From Lentzea terrae (GTDB taxonomy: Bacteria > Actinomycetota > Actinomycetes > Mycobacteriales > Pseudonocardiaceae), in NCBI RefSeq assembly GCF_003265345.1, contig NZ_QFWW01000037.1:37534-101533 (forward strand): a stretch of 64,000 nt of DNA, in the 5' to 3' direction. The notes beneath the pieces were generated by a model. That model did not search any database and had not been told where the DNA came from. It saw nothing but the letters and a program-made list of their open reading frames with translations. A program made the position numbers and the translations under genes. This document shows positions 56,052 through 63,625 of the stretch, one piece after another (the stretch's first letter is position 1; each line of letters opens with the position of its first letter).

Positions 56052-57202
56052 GTCCAGAAATCCCTGCAGAACGACTGCGACGCTGGCGGTTGCTCCTCGG
56101 TCCCAGTGCGGAAGACGTGGCGGAGCTCGGCGACGACGACCAACGACGTGATGGCGCGCTGACGGGCCTCTACGGCGGCGGTGGCGATCGAGGCGCCGGT
56201 CTGGGCGCCAGCTCGCCGCAGCTGCACCGGTGGCTCGGCGACGTCCGCAAGTACTTCCCCACGTCCGTCGTCCAGGTCATGCAACGGGACGCGGTCGAGA
56301 AGCTCGGCCTCAAGCAGCTGCTGCTCGAACCCGAACTGCTGGAGTCGGTCGAGCCGGACGTCAACCTCGTCAGCACCCTGCTGCAGCTCTCCCGCGCCAT
56401 CCCCGCCCGCACCCGCGACACCGCGAAAGCCGTGGTGCGCAAGGTGGTCGAGGACATCGAGAAGCGGCTCACCGATCGACTCGTCGAGGCCGTCCGCGGC
56501 GCCGTGGACCGCTCGAAGCGCACCCACCGGCCGCAGCTGCCGGACGTCGACTGGGCGACGACGATCAAGGCGAACCTCAAGAACTACCAGCCGCAGCACA
56601 AAACCGTGATCGTCGAGGACCTGATCGGCCACCGCAGGCGCAGCCGCGCGGCAGCGATGCGGGACGTCATCCTGCTCGTCGACCAGTCGGGTTCGATGGC
56701 GGACTCGTTGGTGCACGCGGCAGTCCTCGGTTCGGCGCTGGCCGGCATCCGCTCGATCTCCACCAGGCTCGTCGTGTTCGACACCGAGGTCGCGGACCTG
56801 ACCGATCAGCTCAGCGACCCGGTCGACCTGCTGTTCAGCGCCCAGCTCGGCGGCGGCACGGACATCAACCGCGCGGTCGCCTACGCGCAGACCCAGGTCC
56901 GCCGGCCCACCGACACGGTCATCGTGATCATCAGCGACCTGTACGAGGGCGGCTCGGAGACCGAACTGCGAAGAAGAGTCCGGGAACTGGTCGCGAGCGG
57001 CGTCACGGTCGTGAACCTGTTGGCGCTCAGCGACTCCGGCACCCCGGCCTACGACCACGAGCTGGCGGCCAAGCTGCACGCCCTGGGCGCACCCGCGTTC
57101 GCCTGCACGCCGGACAAGTTCCCCGAACTGCTGGCGGCCGCACTGCGCAAGGACGACCTCACTCAATGGGCGGAGTCCGAAGGCATCGCAACGGGCCGTT
57201 AG
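56048..57202 (+). CDS. vWA (CoxE-like) domain protein, MoxR partner
   Basis: 384 residues. The N-terminal half is helical. The vWA domain begins near 205 with the MIDAS motif DQSGSMAD (Asp212, Ser214, Ser216), GGGTDINRA around 275, and IISDLYEGG. The GTG start overlaps the iclR stop. vWA proteins of this type normally act with a MoxR ATPase; that ATPase lies 6.6 kb away on the other strand with SWIM, DUF5691 and DUF5682 genes. Confidence 0.9.
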   Translation: MSPEIPAERLRRWRLLLGPSAEDVAELGDDDQRRDGALTGLYGGGGDRGAGLGASSPQLHRWLGDVRKYFPTSVVQVMQRDAVEKLGLKQLLLEPELLESVEPDVNLVSTLLQLSRAIPARTRDTAKAVVRKVVEDIEKRLTDRLVEAVRGAVDRSKRTHRPQLPDVDWATTIKANLKNYQPQHKTVIVEDLIGHRRRSRAAAMRDVILLVDQSGSMADSLVHAAVLGSALAGIRSISTRLVVFDTEVADLTDQLSDPVDLLFSAQLGGGTDINRAVAYAQTQVRRPTDTVIVIISDLYEGGSETELRRRVRELVASGVTVVNLLALSDSGTPAYDHELAAKLHALGAPAFACTPDKFPELLAAALRKDDLTQWAESEGIATGR

Positions 57203-57654
57203 CGGTCCACGACCCGTCCGCGGGTGAGGAACGCCAGACCTCGCGTCATCGCCACGACACGCCCGCGCTCGTCCGGACCGGCGATCCACATCTTGCCGGT
57301 GTGCCGCACCAGCACGCGGGCCCGCTCCGGCAGTTCGGGCAGCCGCAGGTTGTTCTCGGAGCCGTCGACCGTCAGGTACGCCTGTCGCCCGATCCGCCTG
57401 CCGGGCACGAACTTCACCGACACCGGGCGGAACGGGAACCTCTCCATCAGCTGCTGGGTACCGCGGCGCTGGACGAAGTGCCGCAACCCCGGCGCGGCCA
57501 GTTCCAGCACGACGGGCACGGACAGCACGGTGAGCCACAGCCAGCCGATCATCAGCACGACGCCGAGCACGGCCAGCGCGAAGAAGATGTGCCCGACCGC
57601 GCGCCGATCCGCCCGCGCCAGGCAGGTGTCGCTCCAGGTCTCGATGATCGTCAT
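57199..57654 (-). CDS. Membrane protein of unknown function
   Basis: 151 residues: a central hydrophobic pair (about 24-56) then a cytoplasmic-looking basic domain with RLPELPERARVLVRHTGKMWIA. Its ATG overlaps the stop of the following (upstream) gene (ATGA), so the two are coupled. The composition is typical of the genome. No family is recognised. Confidence 0.65.
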   Translation of the reverse strand: MTIIETWSDTCLARADRRAVGHIFFALAVLGVVLMIGWLWLTVLSVPVVLELAAPGLRHFVQRRGTQQLMERFPFRPVSVKFVPGRRIGRQAYLTVDGSENNLRLPELPERARVLVRHTGKMWIAGPDERGRVVAMTRGLAFLTRGRVVDR

Positions 57655-58115
57655 CTGGTCACGCGCGCAGGAATCAGCTGCGGCACCCCGCGAAACGTGA
57701 CGACGGTGTTGCCGGCCGAGTCCGGCGGGACGAACCACGCGCGACGATGGCGCGCAATGCGTCCGCGGAGGAGAGGACCGACGCGCACGGTCAGCAAAAG
57801 CGGCGGCGAAGACAGCACGACCAGACGCCCTCCTTCCCACTTCACATGGGCGAAATGCCACGGTTCACCTTCCGGTAAACGCACCGGACGGCGACGCGTC
57901 ACCACCCACAGCACAACTGCGGCGAAGAAGAGCAGCATCAGCGCCACCGGTGAGGACCACGACCACACAAGTACCAGGACGAACTGGAGAACGAACGCCG
58001 ACGCGGCGAGGACGGTCCACATGAGGGCACGACGACTCGATCGGTTGACGCAGTGCCGGGTCCACCGATCGTCCAACGCCGTCACCTCGGTGGAAGGCTT
58101 GTTGGGCACGACCAC
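57651..58115 (-). CDS. Membrane protein of unknown function
   Basis: 154 residues with two adjacent hydrophobic segments (about 30-72) and an arginine-rich C-terminus (PLLRGRIARHRRAWF). It is co-transcribed with the next gene through a 4-nt overlap and divergent from the iron-regulated DUF2470 gene. No family is recognised. Confidence 0.62.
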   Translation of the reverse strand: MVVPNKPSTEVTALDDRWTRHCVNRSSRRALMWTVLAASAFVLQFVLVLVWSWSSPVALMLLFFAAVVLWVVTRRRPVRLPEGEPWHFAHVKWEGGRLVVLSSPPLLLTVRVGPLLRGRIARHRRAWFVPPDSAGNTVVTFRGVPQLIPARVTR

Positions 58116-58160
58116 CTGTCCACCGTACAGGTGATCCTTCCCAGAATGAGTGGAGCTAAG

Positions 58161-58179
58161 TTAGGCTTGCCTAACCTTC
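58161..58179. promoter_or_regulatory. IdeR/DtxR-type iron box
   Basis: TTAGGCTTGCCTAACCTTC fits the DtxR/IdeR pattern TTAGGnTAGnCTnACCTAA except at three positions and contains the perfect dyad TTAGGC-TT-GCCTAA. It lies 15 nt before the DUF2470 start, so Fe-bound regulator should repress. Confidence 0.75.
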
Positions 58180-58193
58180 GAGGAGGTGCAGCG

Positions 58194-58958
58194 GTGACCG
58201 ACACCCAGACCAAGCGCCCACCGGCGCCGCACGCCGCCGAGCGCGCTCGCACGATCGCGGCTCGCGGTGGTCACGCCGCCCTGCTTCCTCAGGCCGGATC
58301 CCGCACCAGCCCGTTGTTCCACCACGTGCACCCGTGCGGCACCACGATCTTGCTGCTCGCCGACGAGCACCCGCTGGTGGGGCAGCTGTGGCAGGCCCCG
58401 CGGGCAGAGGTGACGGCGATGCTGGAGATCGCCGACCAGGCGCCGGTGCCGTTGCGCGAACCGGTGCGCGGCCTGCTGTGGCTCACCGGCTGGGTCACCG
58501 CGCTGGACGGCCAGGAGGCGCGCGACGAGATCCTCGCGGTCGCCGACGTGCGACCGGACCACCGGCTGCTGGACGCGGGCCACGGTGCGTCCGTGCTGCG
58601 GCTCACACCGGCGTCGATGGTGATCGCGGACGCCGAGGGCACGTCGTCGATCCGGCCGGAGCAGTTCTCCAGCGCGACGCCGGACCCGTTCTGCGGCAAC
58701 GAGGACCACTGGCTGCGGCACCTGGAGCTGGCGCACCGGGATGTCGTCGGCCAGCTCGCGCGGCACTTGCCGGAGGAGCTGCAGAGCGGTCACGTGCGGC
58801 CGCTCGGGCTCGACCGGTTCGGGCTGCGGTTGCGGGTCGAGGCCGAGTGCGAGGACCACGACGTGCGGATCGCGTTCTCGAAGCCGGTCAGCACGCCCCA
58901 GGAGCTCGCCGCCGAGCTGCGCCGGTTGATGGGCTGCCCGTTCCTCTCGCAGAGGTAG
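58194..58958 (+). CDS. DUF2470-domain protein, iron-regulated
   Basis: 254 residues: an N-terminal flavin-reductase/HugZ-like split-barrel region and a C-terminal DUF2470 segment (LRHLELAHRDVVGQLARHLPEEL...LGLDRFGLRLRVE). Related proteins handle heme or siderophore iron. GAGGAGG precedes the GTG and an iron box overlaps the promoter. The stop codon TAG shares its TA with the left flank of a palindromic insertion; without the insertion the stop would be TAA. Confidence 0.83.
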   Translation: MTDTQTKRPPAPHAAERARTIAARGGHAALLPQAGSRTSPLFHHVHPCGTTILLLADEHPLVGQLWQAPRAEVTAMLEIADQAPVPLREPVRGLLWLTGWVTALDGQEARDEILAVADVRPDHRLLDAGHGASVLRLTPASMVIADAEGTSSIRPEQFSSATPDPFCGNEDHWLRHLELAHRDVVGQLARHLPEELQSGHVRPLGLDRFGLRLRVEAECEDHDVRIAFSKPVSTPQELAAELRRLMGCPFLSQR

Positions 58959-59117
58959 TGCCGCGGCCCGGAACGTTGCCGAGCGAATTCGCGGTCAGAC
59001 GGGTGCATCGTGGTGCCGCCCCCGCGTCCTCATACTGGATGTATGGGGGCGCGGAGGCGGTGCCGCGAGGCGCCCTGCTGACCGCGAATTCACCGCCCAC
59101 GTTCCGGGTCGCGGCAC
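58958..59117. mobile_element. 160-bp near-palindromic TA-flanked (MITE-like) element
   Basis: Arms of about 80 bp pair almost throughout: outer GTGCCGCG(G/A)CCCGGAACGT, inner GAATTCGCGGTCAG (58984-58997) with CTGACCGCGAATTC (59078-59091), and a small central loop at CATACTGGATGTATG. TA flanks both ends (58956-58957 and 59118-59119), the duplication made by IS630/Tc1-type transposition. There is no coding capacity. Confidence 0.75.
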
Positions 59118-59130
59118 TAACCTCGCGCGG

Positions 59131-59904
59131 GTGACCTTGACTGCCCCGGAGATCCAGGCTGACGAGAAGCGCGGCTACCAGCTCGAGTTGCTGATCGTCT
59201 TCAGCATGACGCTGGGGCTCTCCGGCCTGCGCAGCCTCGTGCGGCTGATCGACAGCCTGCTCCAGCCGACCCCGCTCAACCAGCAGTCCGTCGCGATCAA
59301 CGTCCCGCAGGCGAAGGCCGATCTGCTGGACCTCGTGGCGCAGCTGCTCGGCGTGCTGCAGCTCGCCGCGTGGGGCGGCATCGGCCTGTACCTGTTGTGG
59401 CGCACCGGGATCAAGCTCAAGGTCATCGGGCTCGACGGAACGCGCAAGCGAGCGGACGCGGTGGGCGCCCTGGGCCTTGCCGCGATCATCGGCATCCCCG
59501 GCCTGGCGTTCTACTTCGCCGCGTGGGCGCTCGGCCTGAACCTCGCCGTGCAGCCGTCCACTTTGGACAACCAGTGGTGGATGAGCGTGGCGCTGATCCT
59601 CGCCGCCGCCGGCAACGCGTGGGCGGAGGAGGTGCTCGTCGTCGGGTACCTGATCACCCGACTCAACCAACTGGGCTGGCGGCAGTACACCGCGCTGTTC
59701 GCGGCCGCCGTGCTGCGCGGGTCGTACCACCTCTACCAGGGCTTCGGCGGCTTCGTGGGCAACCTGGTCATGGGTCTGGTCTTCGGCTTCTACTGGCAGC
59801 GCACGAAGCGGTTGTGGCCACTGGTGATCGCTCACACGATCCTCGACGTCGTCGCGTTCGTCGGTTACACAATGTTGCGCGGCAAAGTGAGCTGGTTGCC
59901 CTAA
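59131..59904 (+). CDS. CPBP-family intramembrane glutamic protease
   Basis: 257 residues with about six to eight membrane segments. The motifs are NAWAEEVLVVGYL (catalytic Glu-Glu), LRGSYHLYQG and VIAHTILDVVAF (His sites). The Arg of the classical EExxxR motif is absent. The GTG start has TAACCT 7 nt upstream; the TA of this hexamer is the right flank of the palindromic element. Confidence 0.85.
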   Translation: MTLTAPEIQADEKRGYQLELLIVFSMTLGLSGLRSLVRLIDSLLQPTPLNQQSVAINVPQAKADLLDLVAQLLGVLQLAAWGGIGLYLLWRTGIKLKVIGLDGTRKRADAVGALGLAAIIGIPGLAFYFAAWALGLNLAVQPSTLDNQWWMSVALILAAAGNAWAEEVLVVGYLITRLNQLGWRQYTALFAAAVLRGSYHLYQGFGGFVGNLVMGLVFGFYWQRTKRLWPLVIAHTILDVVAFVGYTMLRGKVSWLP

Positions 59905-59997
59905 TGATTCGACCGTAGAATCCAATATTCCGCACGATTCGTTGCTAGTTTGGGCTCAGCAGCGGCGATTTGTGCTGTTCGGGGTTACGCTCGTCCG

Positions 59998-61239
59998 GTG
60001 ACTGCGCACACGATCGCTGAGACCGAAGCACTTCCGGACGCCGCGCCCCGGGTGGACAGCGAGGTCGGCCCGTTGCGCACGGTGTTGCTGCACCGGCCGG
60101 GCAACGAACTCAAGAGGCTCACCCCGCGCAACAACGACCAGCTGCTGTTCGACGGCGTGCCGTGGGTCGGCAGGGCCCAGGAGGAGCACGACGCGTTCGC
60201 CGCGACGCTGACGTCCAAGGGCGTCGAGGTCCTGTTGCTCGCCGACGTGCTGGTGCAGGCGCTGGAGGACAACCGCGCGCGCATCGCGGGCATCCACAGC
60301 GCGGTCAACGAACGCCGCCTCGGCATCGACCTGGCGGACGCGCTGCGCAGCCACCTCACGTCGCTCAACGCGTCGCAGCTCGCCCAGGTGCTGATGACCG
60401 GCATGACGTTCGAGGAGATGCCGGCCGCCGAGGGCGCGTCACTGGTGCGCAAGATGCACCTGCCGGTCGACTTCGCCGTCGACCCGCTGCCGAACCTGCT
60501 CTTCACCCGCGACTCGTCGGTCTGGGTCGGCGACCGCGTGGCCATCACGTCGCTCGCACTGCCCGCCCGCGACCGCGAGACGACGCTCACGGACCTGATC
60601 TACGCCTACCACCCGCGGTTCCGCCGCACCGGACGCGCGTACGGCGCCCACTCGGCCCCGCTGGAGGGCGGCGACGTGCTGCTGCTGGCGCCGGGCGTGA
60701 TCGCGATCGGCGTCGGCGAGCGCACGACCCCGGCGGGCGCGGAGTCGTTCGCCCGCTCCGCGCTCGCGGACGGTCTCGCGCACACGGTGCTGGCGGTGCC
60801 GATCGCGCAGGAACGCGCCACCATGCACCTCGACACCGTCTGCACGATGGTCGACCGCGACGCCGTGGTGATGTACCCGGCGATCAGCGACAACCTGTCC
60901 GCGTACCCGTTGCGCTTGGACGGCGACGGCGGTGTCCGCGTGGACGGGCCCGTGCCGTTCCTGGAGGCGGCGGCCGAGGCGATGGGCATCGAGCGGCTGC
61001 GGGTGATCGACACGGGCCTCGACCCCGTGACCGCCGAGCGCGAGCAGTGGGACGACGGCAACAACACGCTGGCGGTCGGCCCCGGTCTGGTCGTGGCGTA
61101 CGAGCGCAACGTCGAGACGAACGAGCGGCTGGAGGCGGCCGGCATCGAGGTGCTGCGGATCGCGGGGTCGGAGCTCGGCTCTGGCCGCGGCGGTCCCCGG
61201 TGCATGTCGTGCCCGATTGACCGAGCACCCCTCGTTTAG
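59998..61239 (+). CDS. arcA: Arginine deiminase
   Basis: 413 residues. Active-site elements: [34 protein letters not shown], and the nucleophile Cys402 in GGPRCMSCP. The enzyme converts arginine to citrulline and ammonia. No arcB/arcC genes follow, so energy yield by the full pathway is not supported here; pH or nitrogen roles are possible. GTG 59998 has TACGCT 6 nt upstream. Confidence 0.95.
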   Translation: MTAHTIAETEALPDAAPRVDSEVGPLRTVLLHRPGNELKRLTPRNNDQLLFDGVPWVGRAQEEHDAFAATLTSKGVEVLLLADVLVQALEDNRARIAGIHSAVNERRLGIDLADALRSHLTSLNASQLAQVLMTGMTFEEMPAAEGASLVRKMHLPVDFAVDPLPNLLFTRDSSVWVGDRVAITSLALPARDRETTLTDLIYAYHPRFRRTGRAYGAHSAPLEGGDVLLLAPGVIAIGVGERTTPAGAESFARSALADGLAHTVLAVPIAQERATMHLDTVCTMVDRDAVVMYPAISDNLSAYPLRLDGDGGVRVDGPVPFLEAAAEAMGIERLRVIDTGLDPVTAEREQWDDGNNTLAVGPGLVVAYERNVETNERLEAAGIEVLRIAGSELGSGRGGPRCMSCPIDRAPLV

Positions 61240-61243
61240 ATCA

Positions 61244-61302
61244 TTAGGAATGCCTAACCTTTGTTTGGTTCACCTTTCCAAACAAAGGTTAGCTTTTCCT
61301 GG
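61244..61302. promoter_or_regulatory. Inverted iron-box pair forming a 15-bp hairpin before ferritin
   Basis: Box 1 TTAGGAATGCCTAACCTTT (61244-61262) matches the IdeR pattern. A weaker inverted box lies at 61284-61302. The two share a perfect inverted repeat: CTAACCTTTGTTTGG (61254-61268) and CCAAACAAAGGTTAG (61278-61292), 9-nt loop. Position upstream of the promoter fits activation of ferritin by iron-loaded IdeR, as for mycobacterial bfrB. Confidence 0.7.
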
Positions 61303-61339
61303 AATGCGGGTGTCACCGATTTGAGCTAACGTACTCCGC

Positions 61340-61897
61340 ATGGCCTCGAACGTGAAGAAGATTGCCCCGAAGAAGTCTAAGTTCCACGAACTGCTGCAGA
61401 CTCAGGTCGGCAACGAGTTCTCCGCTTCGCAGCAGTACATCGCGCTCGCCGTGTGGTTCGACAACGAGGATCTCCCGCGCCTCGCGTCGCACTTCTACAA
61501 GCAGGCTCTCGAAGAGCGCAACCACGCGATGATGATCGTCCAGTTCCTCATGGACAACGACATCCCGGTGGCCATTCCCGGCACCGCGGCCCCGCTCAAC
61601 GAGTTCAAGACGCCGCGCGACCTCGTCGACCTCGCCCTGCGCCAGGAGCAGCAGGTCACCGACCAGATCGTGGCGCTCGCCAGGGCCGCCCGCGAGGAGG
61701 GCGACTACATCGGTGAGCAGTTCCTGCAGTGGTTCCTCAAGGAGCAGGTCGAGGAGGTCTCCTCGATGAAGACGCTGCTCACGATCATGGACCGCGCGGA
61801 CGGCAACATGTTCTACGTGGAGACGTTCCTCACCCGCGAATCCGTGGGCGACGCTGCCGACTCCGGCGCTCCCACTGCCGCCGGTGGCGCGCTCTGA
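61340..61897 (+). CDS. bfrB: Ferritin (BfrB-like)
   Basis: 185-residue four-helix ferritin, without a bacterioferritin heme methionine pattern. Ferroxidase residues are in VGNEFSASQQYIAL, ALEERNHAMMIVQFL, LRQEQQVTDQI and WFLKEQVEEV. The Gly/Ala-rich C-terminal tail resembles the mycobacterial BfrB extension. The ATG has TAACGT 7 nt upstream. A strong terminator follows the stop. Confidence 0.95.
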   Translation: MASNVKKIAPKKSKFHELLQTQVGNEFSASQQYIALAVWFDNEDLPRLASHFYKQALEERNHAMMIVQFLMDNDIPVAIPGTAAPLNEFKTPRDLVDLALRQEQQVTDQIVALARAAREEGDYIGEQFLQWFLKEQVEEVSSMKTLLTIMDRADGNMFYVETFLTRESVGDAADSGAPTAAGGAL

Positions 61898-61932
61898 GTT
61901 TTTCCTCGCACGCTTGAGTGCCTGAATTGTGC

Positions 61933-61964
61933 GGCCCGCCTCACCTTCACCGGTGAGGCGGGCC
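61933..61964. terminator. Bidirectional terminator after ferritin
   Basis: GGCCCGCCTCACC pairs perfectly with GGTGAGGCGGGCC (61952-61964), 6-nt loop, followed by CATCTTTT. It separates ferritin (+) from the convergent sigma-factor gene. Confidence 0.88.
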
Positions 61965-61971
61965 CATCTTT

Positions 61972-63114
61972 TCAGCGACACTGCCGGTTGAGCCGGGCCG
62001 CCTGCCGCGTGAGGTATTCCCGTTCGGCGAGGTTCGACGCTTTTCCGGCCGCCTCGACGTAGAGCCGCGCGGCTGTTTGCTCGTCGCCGTCGCGCTCGTG
62101 CAGGTATGCGGCCACCGCCGTGTAGCGGGGCAATGAGTCGTCGAGTTCACCGAGTGCTTTCAGCCCGGCCCTCGGCCCGTCCGCCTCCGCGACGGCCACC
62201 GCGCGGTTGAGCCGCACGATCGGACTGTCCGTGAGCTTGGCGAGCTCGTCGTACCACTCGACGATCTGCACCCAGTCGGTTTCCTCGGCCCTGGGAGCGT
62301 CGGCGTGCAGGGCCGCGATCGCCGCCTGCGCCTGGAACTCGCCGAGCCGGTCCTGCGCGAGCGCTGCCTGCAGGATCTCGACGCCCTCTGCGATCAGCTC
62401 GGTGTCCCACTTCGCGCGGTCCTGGTCGGCGAGCGCGATGAGGCTGCCGTCCGGTGCGGTTCGACTCGCCCGCCGGGCGTGGTGCAGGAGCATGAGCGCG
62501 AGCAGGCCGGCGACCTCGGGGTGGTCGATCGCGCCGGCGAGCTGGCGGGTGAGCCGGATGGCCTCGGCGGCGAGGTCGACGTCGCCGGAGTAGCCCTCGT
62601 TGAAGACCAGGTAGAGCACGCGCAGCACGGTGGCGACGTCGCCGGGCTGGTCGAACCGGACGTCGCCGACCGTCTTCTTGGCGCGGCTGATGCGCTGGGC
62701 CATGGTCGCTTCCGGCACGAGGTAGGCCTGGGCGATCTGGCGGGTGGTCAGGCCGCCGACAGCCCTGAGCGTGAGCGCCACGGCCGACGACGGCGTCAAC
62801 GACGGGTGCGCGCACAGGAAGTAGAGCTGGAGCGTGTCGTCGGTGTCCGGCACCGGACCGGCTTCCGGCTCGACGTGCTCCTCCCGGCGCCGCCTGGCCG
62901 TCTCCGCTCGGGTCGCGTCGATGAACTTGCGCCACGCCGCGGTGACGAGCCAGCCCTTCGGATCGCGCGGCGGATCGTCCGGCCACACCCGGATCGCCTC
63001 GACGAGCGCGTCCTGCACGGCGTCCTCGGCCGCCGCGAAGTCGGCTCCGCGGCGGACGAGGATCCCCAGCACGCTCGGGGTGAGGCTCCTGATCAGCGCC
63101 TCATCCACGGTCAC
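61972..63114 (-). CDS. ECF42-type sigma factor
   Basis: 380 residues: sigma-70 regions 2 and 4 (ADFAAAEDAVQDALVEAI and GGLTTRQIAQAYLVPEATMAQR) followed by a long C-terminal helical extension with DUF6596/TPR-like character. This is the ECF42 group, which needs no classical anti-sigma and is linked to DGPF proteins; the DGPF gene overlaps its start (GTGA). Confidence 0.9.
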   Translation of the reverse strand: MTVDEALIRSLTPSVLGILVRRGADFAAAEDAVQDALVEAIRVWPDDPPRDPKGWLVTAAWRKFIDATRAETARRRREEHVEPEAGPVPDTDDTLQLYFLCAHPSLTPSSAVALTLRAVGGLTTRQIAQAYLVPEATMAQRISRAKKTVGDVRFDQPGDVATVLRVLYLVFNEGYSGDVDLAAEAIRLTRQLAGAIDHPEVAGLLALMLLHHARRASRTAPDGSLIALADQDRAKWDTELIAEGVEILQAALAQDRLGEFQAQAAIAALHADAPRAEETDWVQIVEWYDELAKLTDSPIVRLNRAVAVAEADGPRAGLKALGELDDSLPRYTAVAAYLHERDGDEQTAARLYVEAAGKASNLAEREYLTRQAARLNRQCR

Positions 63115-63518
63115 TCCGTGATCGTCGGCGCGTTGCCGTAGAACGGCCGGACCTCGAGCCACTCGTGGATCGGCTTGCCGTCCTTGCCCGGCGCCGCCGA
63201 CAGCTCCCCGGCCAGCTCGACCGCGCGCTCGTAGCTGTCGACGTCGATGATCATCCACCCGGCGATGAGGTCCTTCGTCTCGGCGAACGGCCCGTCGGTG
63301 ACCGGCGGCTTGCCCTCACCGTCGTACCGGACCCAGGCACCTTCCGGAGCGAGTGCCTGTTCGCTGACGTACTCCCCGGTGGCGCTGAGCTTGTCCGCGA
63401 AGTCGCGCATGTACTGGATGTGCGCGGTGATCTCGTCCTGCGTCCACTGGTCCATCGGCACGTCGTTGACCGAGGCCGGGGCGCCGCGGTAGTGCTTGAG
63501 CAGCAGGTACTTGGCCAT
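63111..63518 (-). CDS. YCII-related DGPF protein
   Basis: 135 residues with the DGPF signature in PPVTDGPFAETKDLIAGW and a ferredoxin-like YCII fold. DGPF proteins accompany ECF42 sigma factors; their role (partner or sensor) is not settled. GGGAGA precedes the ATG at 63518 and the stop overlaps the sigma-factor start. Confidence 0.88.
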   Translation of the reverse strand: MAKYLLLKHYRGAPASVNDVPMDQWTQDEITAHIQYMRDFADKLSATGEYVSEQALAPEGAWVRYDGEGKPPVTDGPFAETKDLIAGWMIIDVDSYERAVELAGELSAAPGKDGKPIHEWLEVRPFYGNAPTITE

Positions 63519-63625
63519 CTCCGGTGTCTCCCTCTGTGCGTTGCGACCCATCTTGGCCGCTTTCACCACGGGGACGGAGCCGGCGCGGGCTTCTCGACAC
63601 GACTGCTCAAGATTTTTCGACCGGG

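Noticed and set aside
61240-61292. The 15-bp hairpin as a plain arcA terminator
   Set aside because: It was not rejected fully, but the iron-box match and position make a regulatory role more likely than termination alone.
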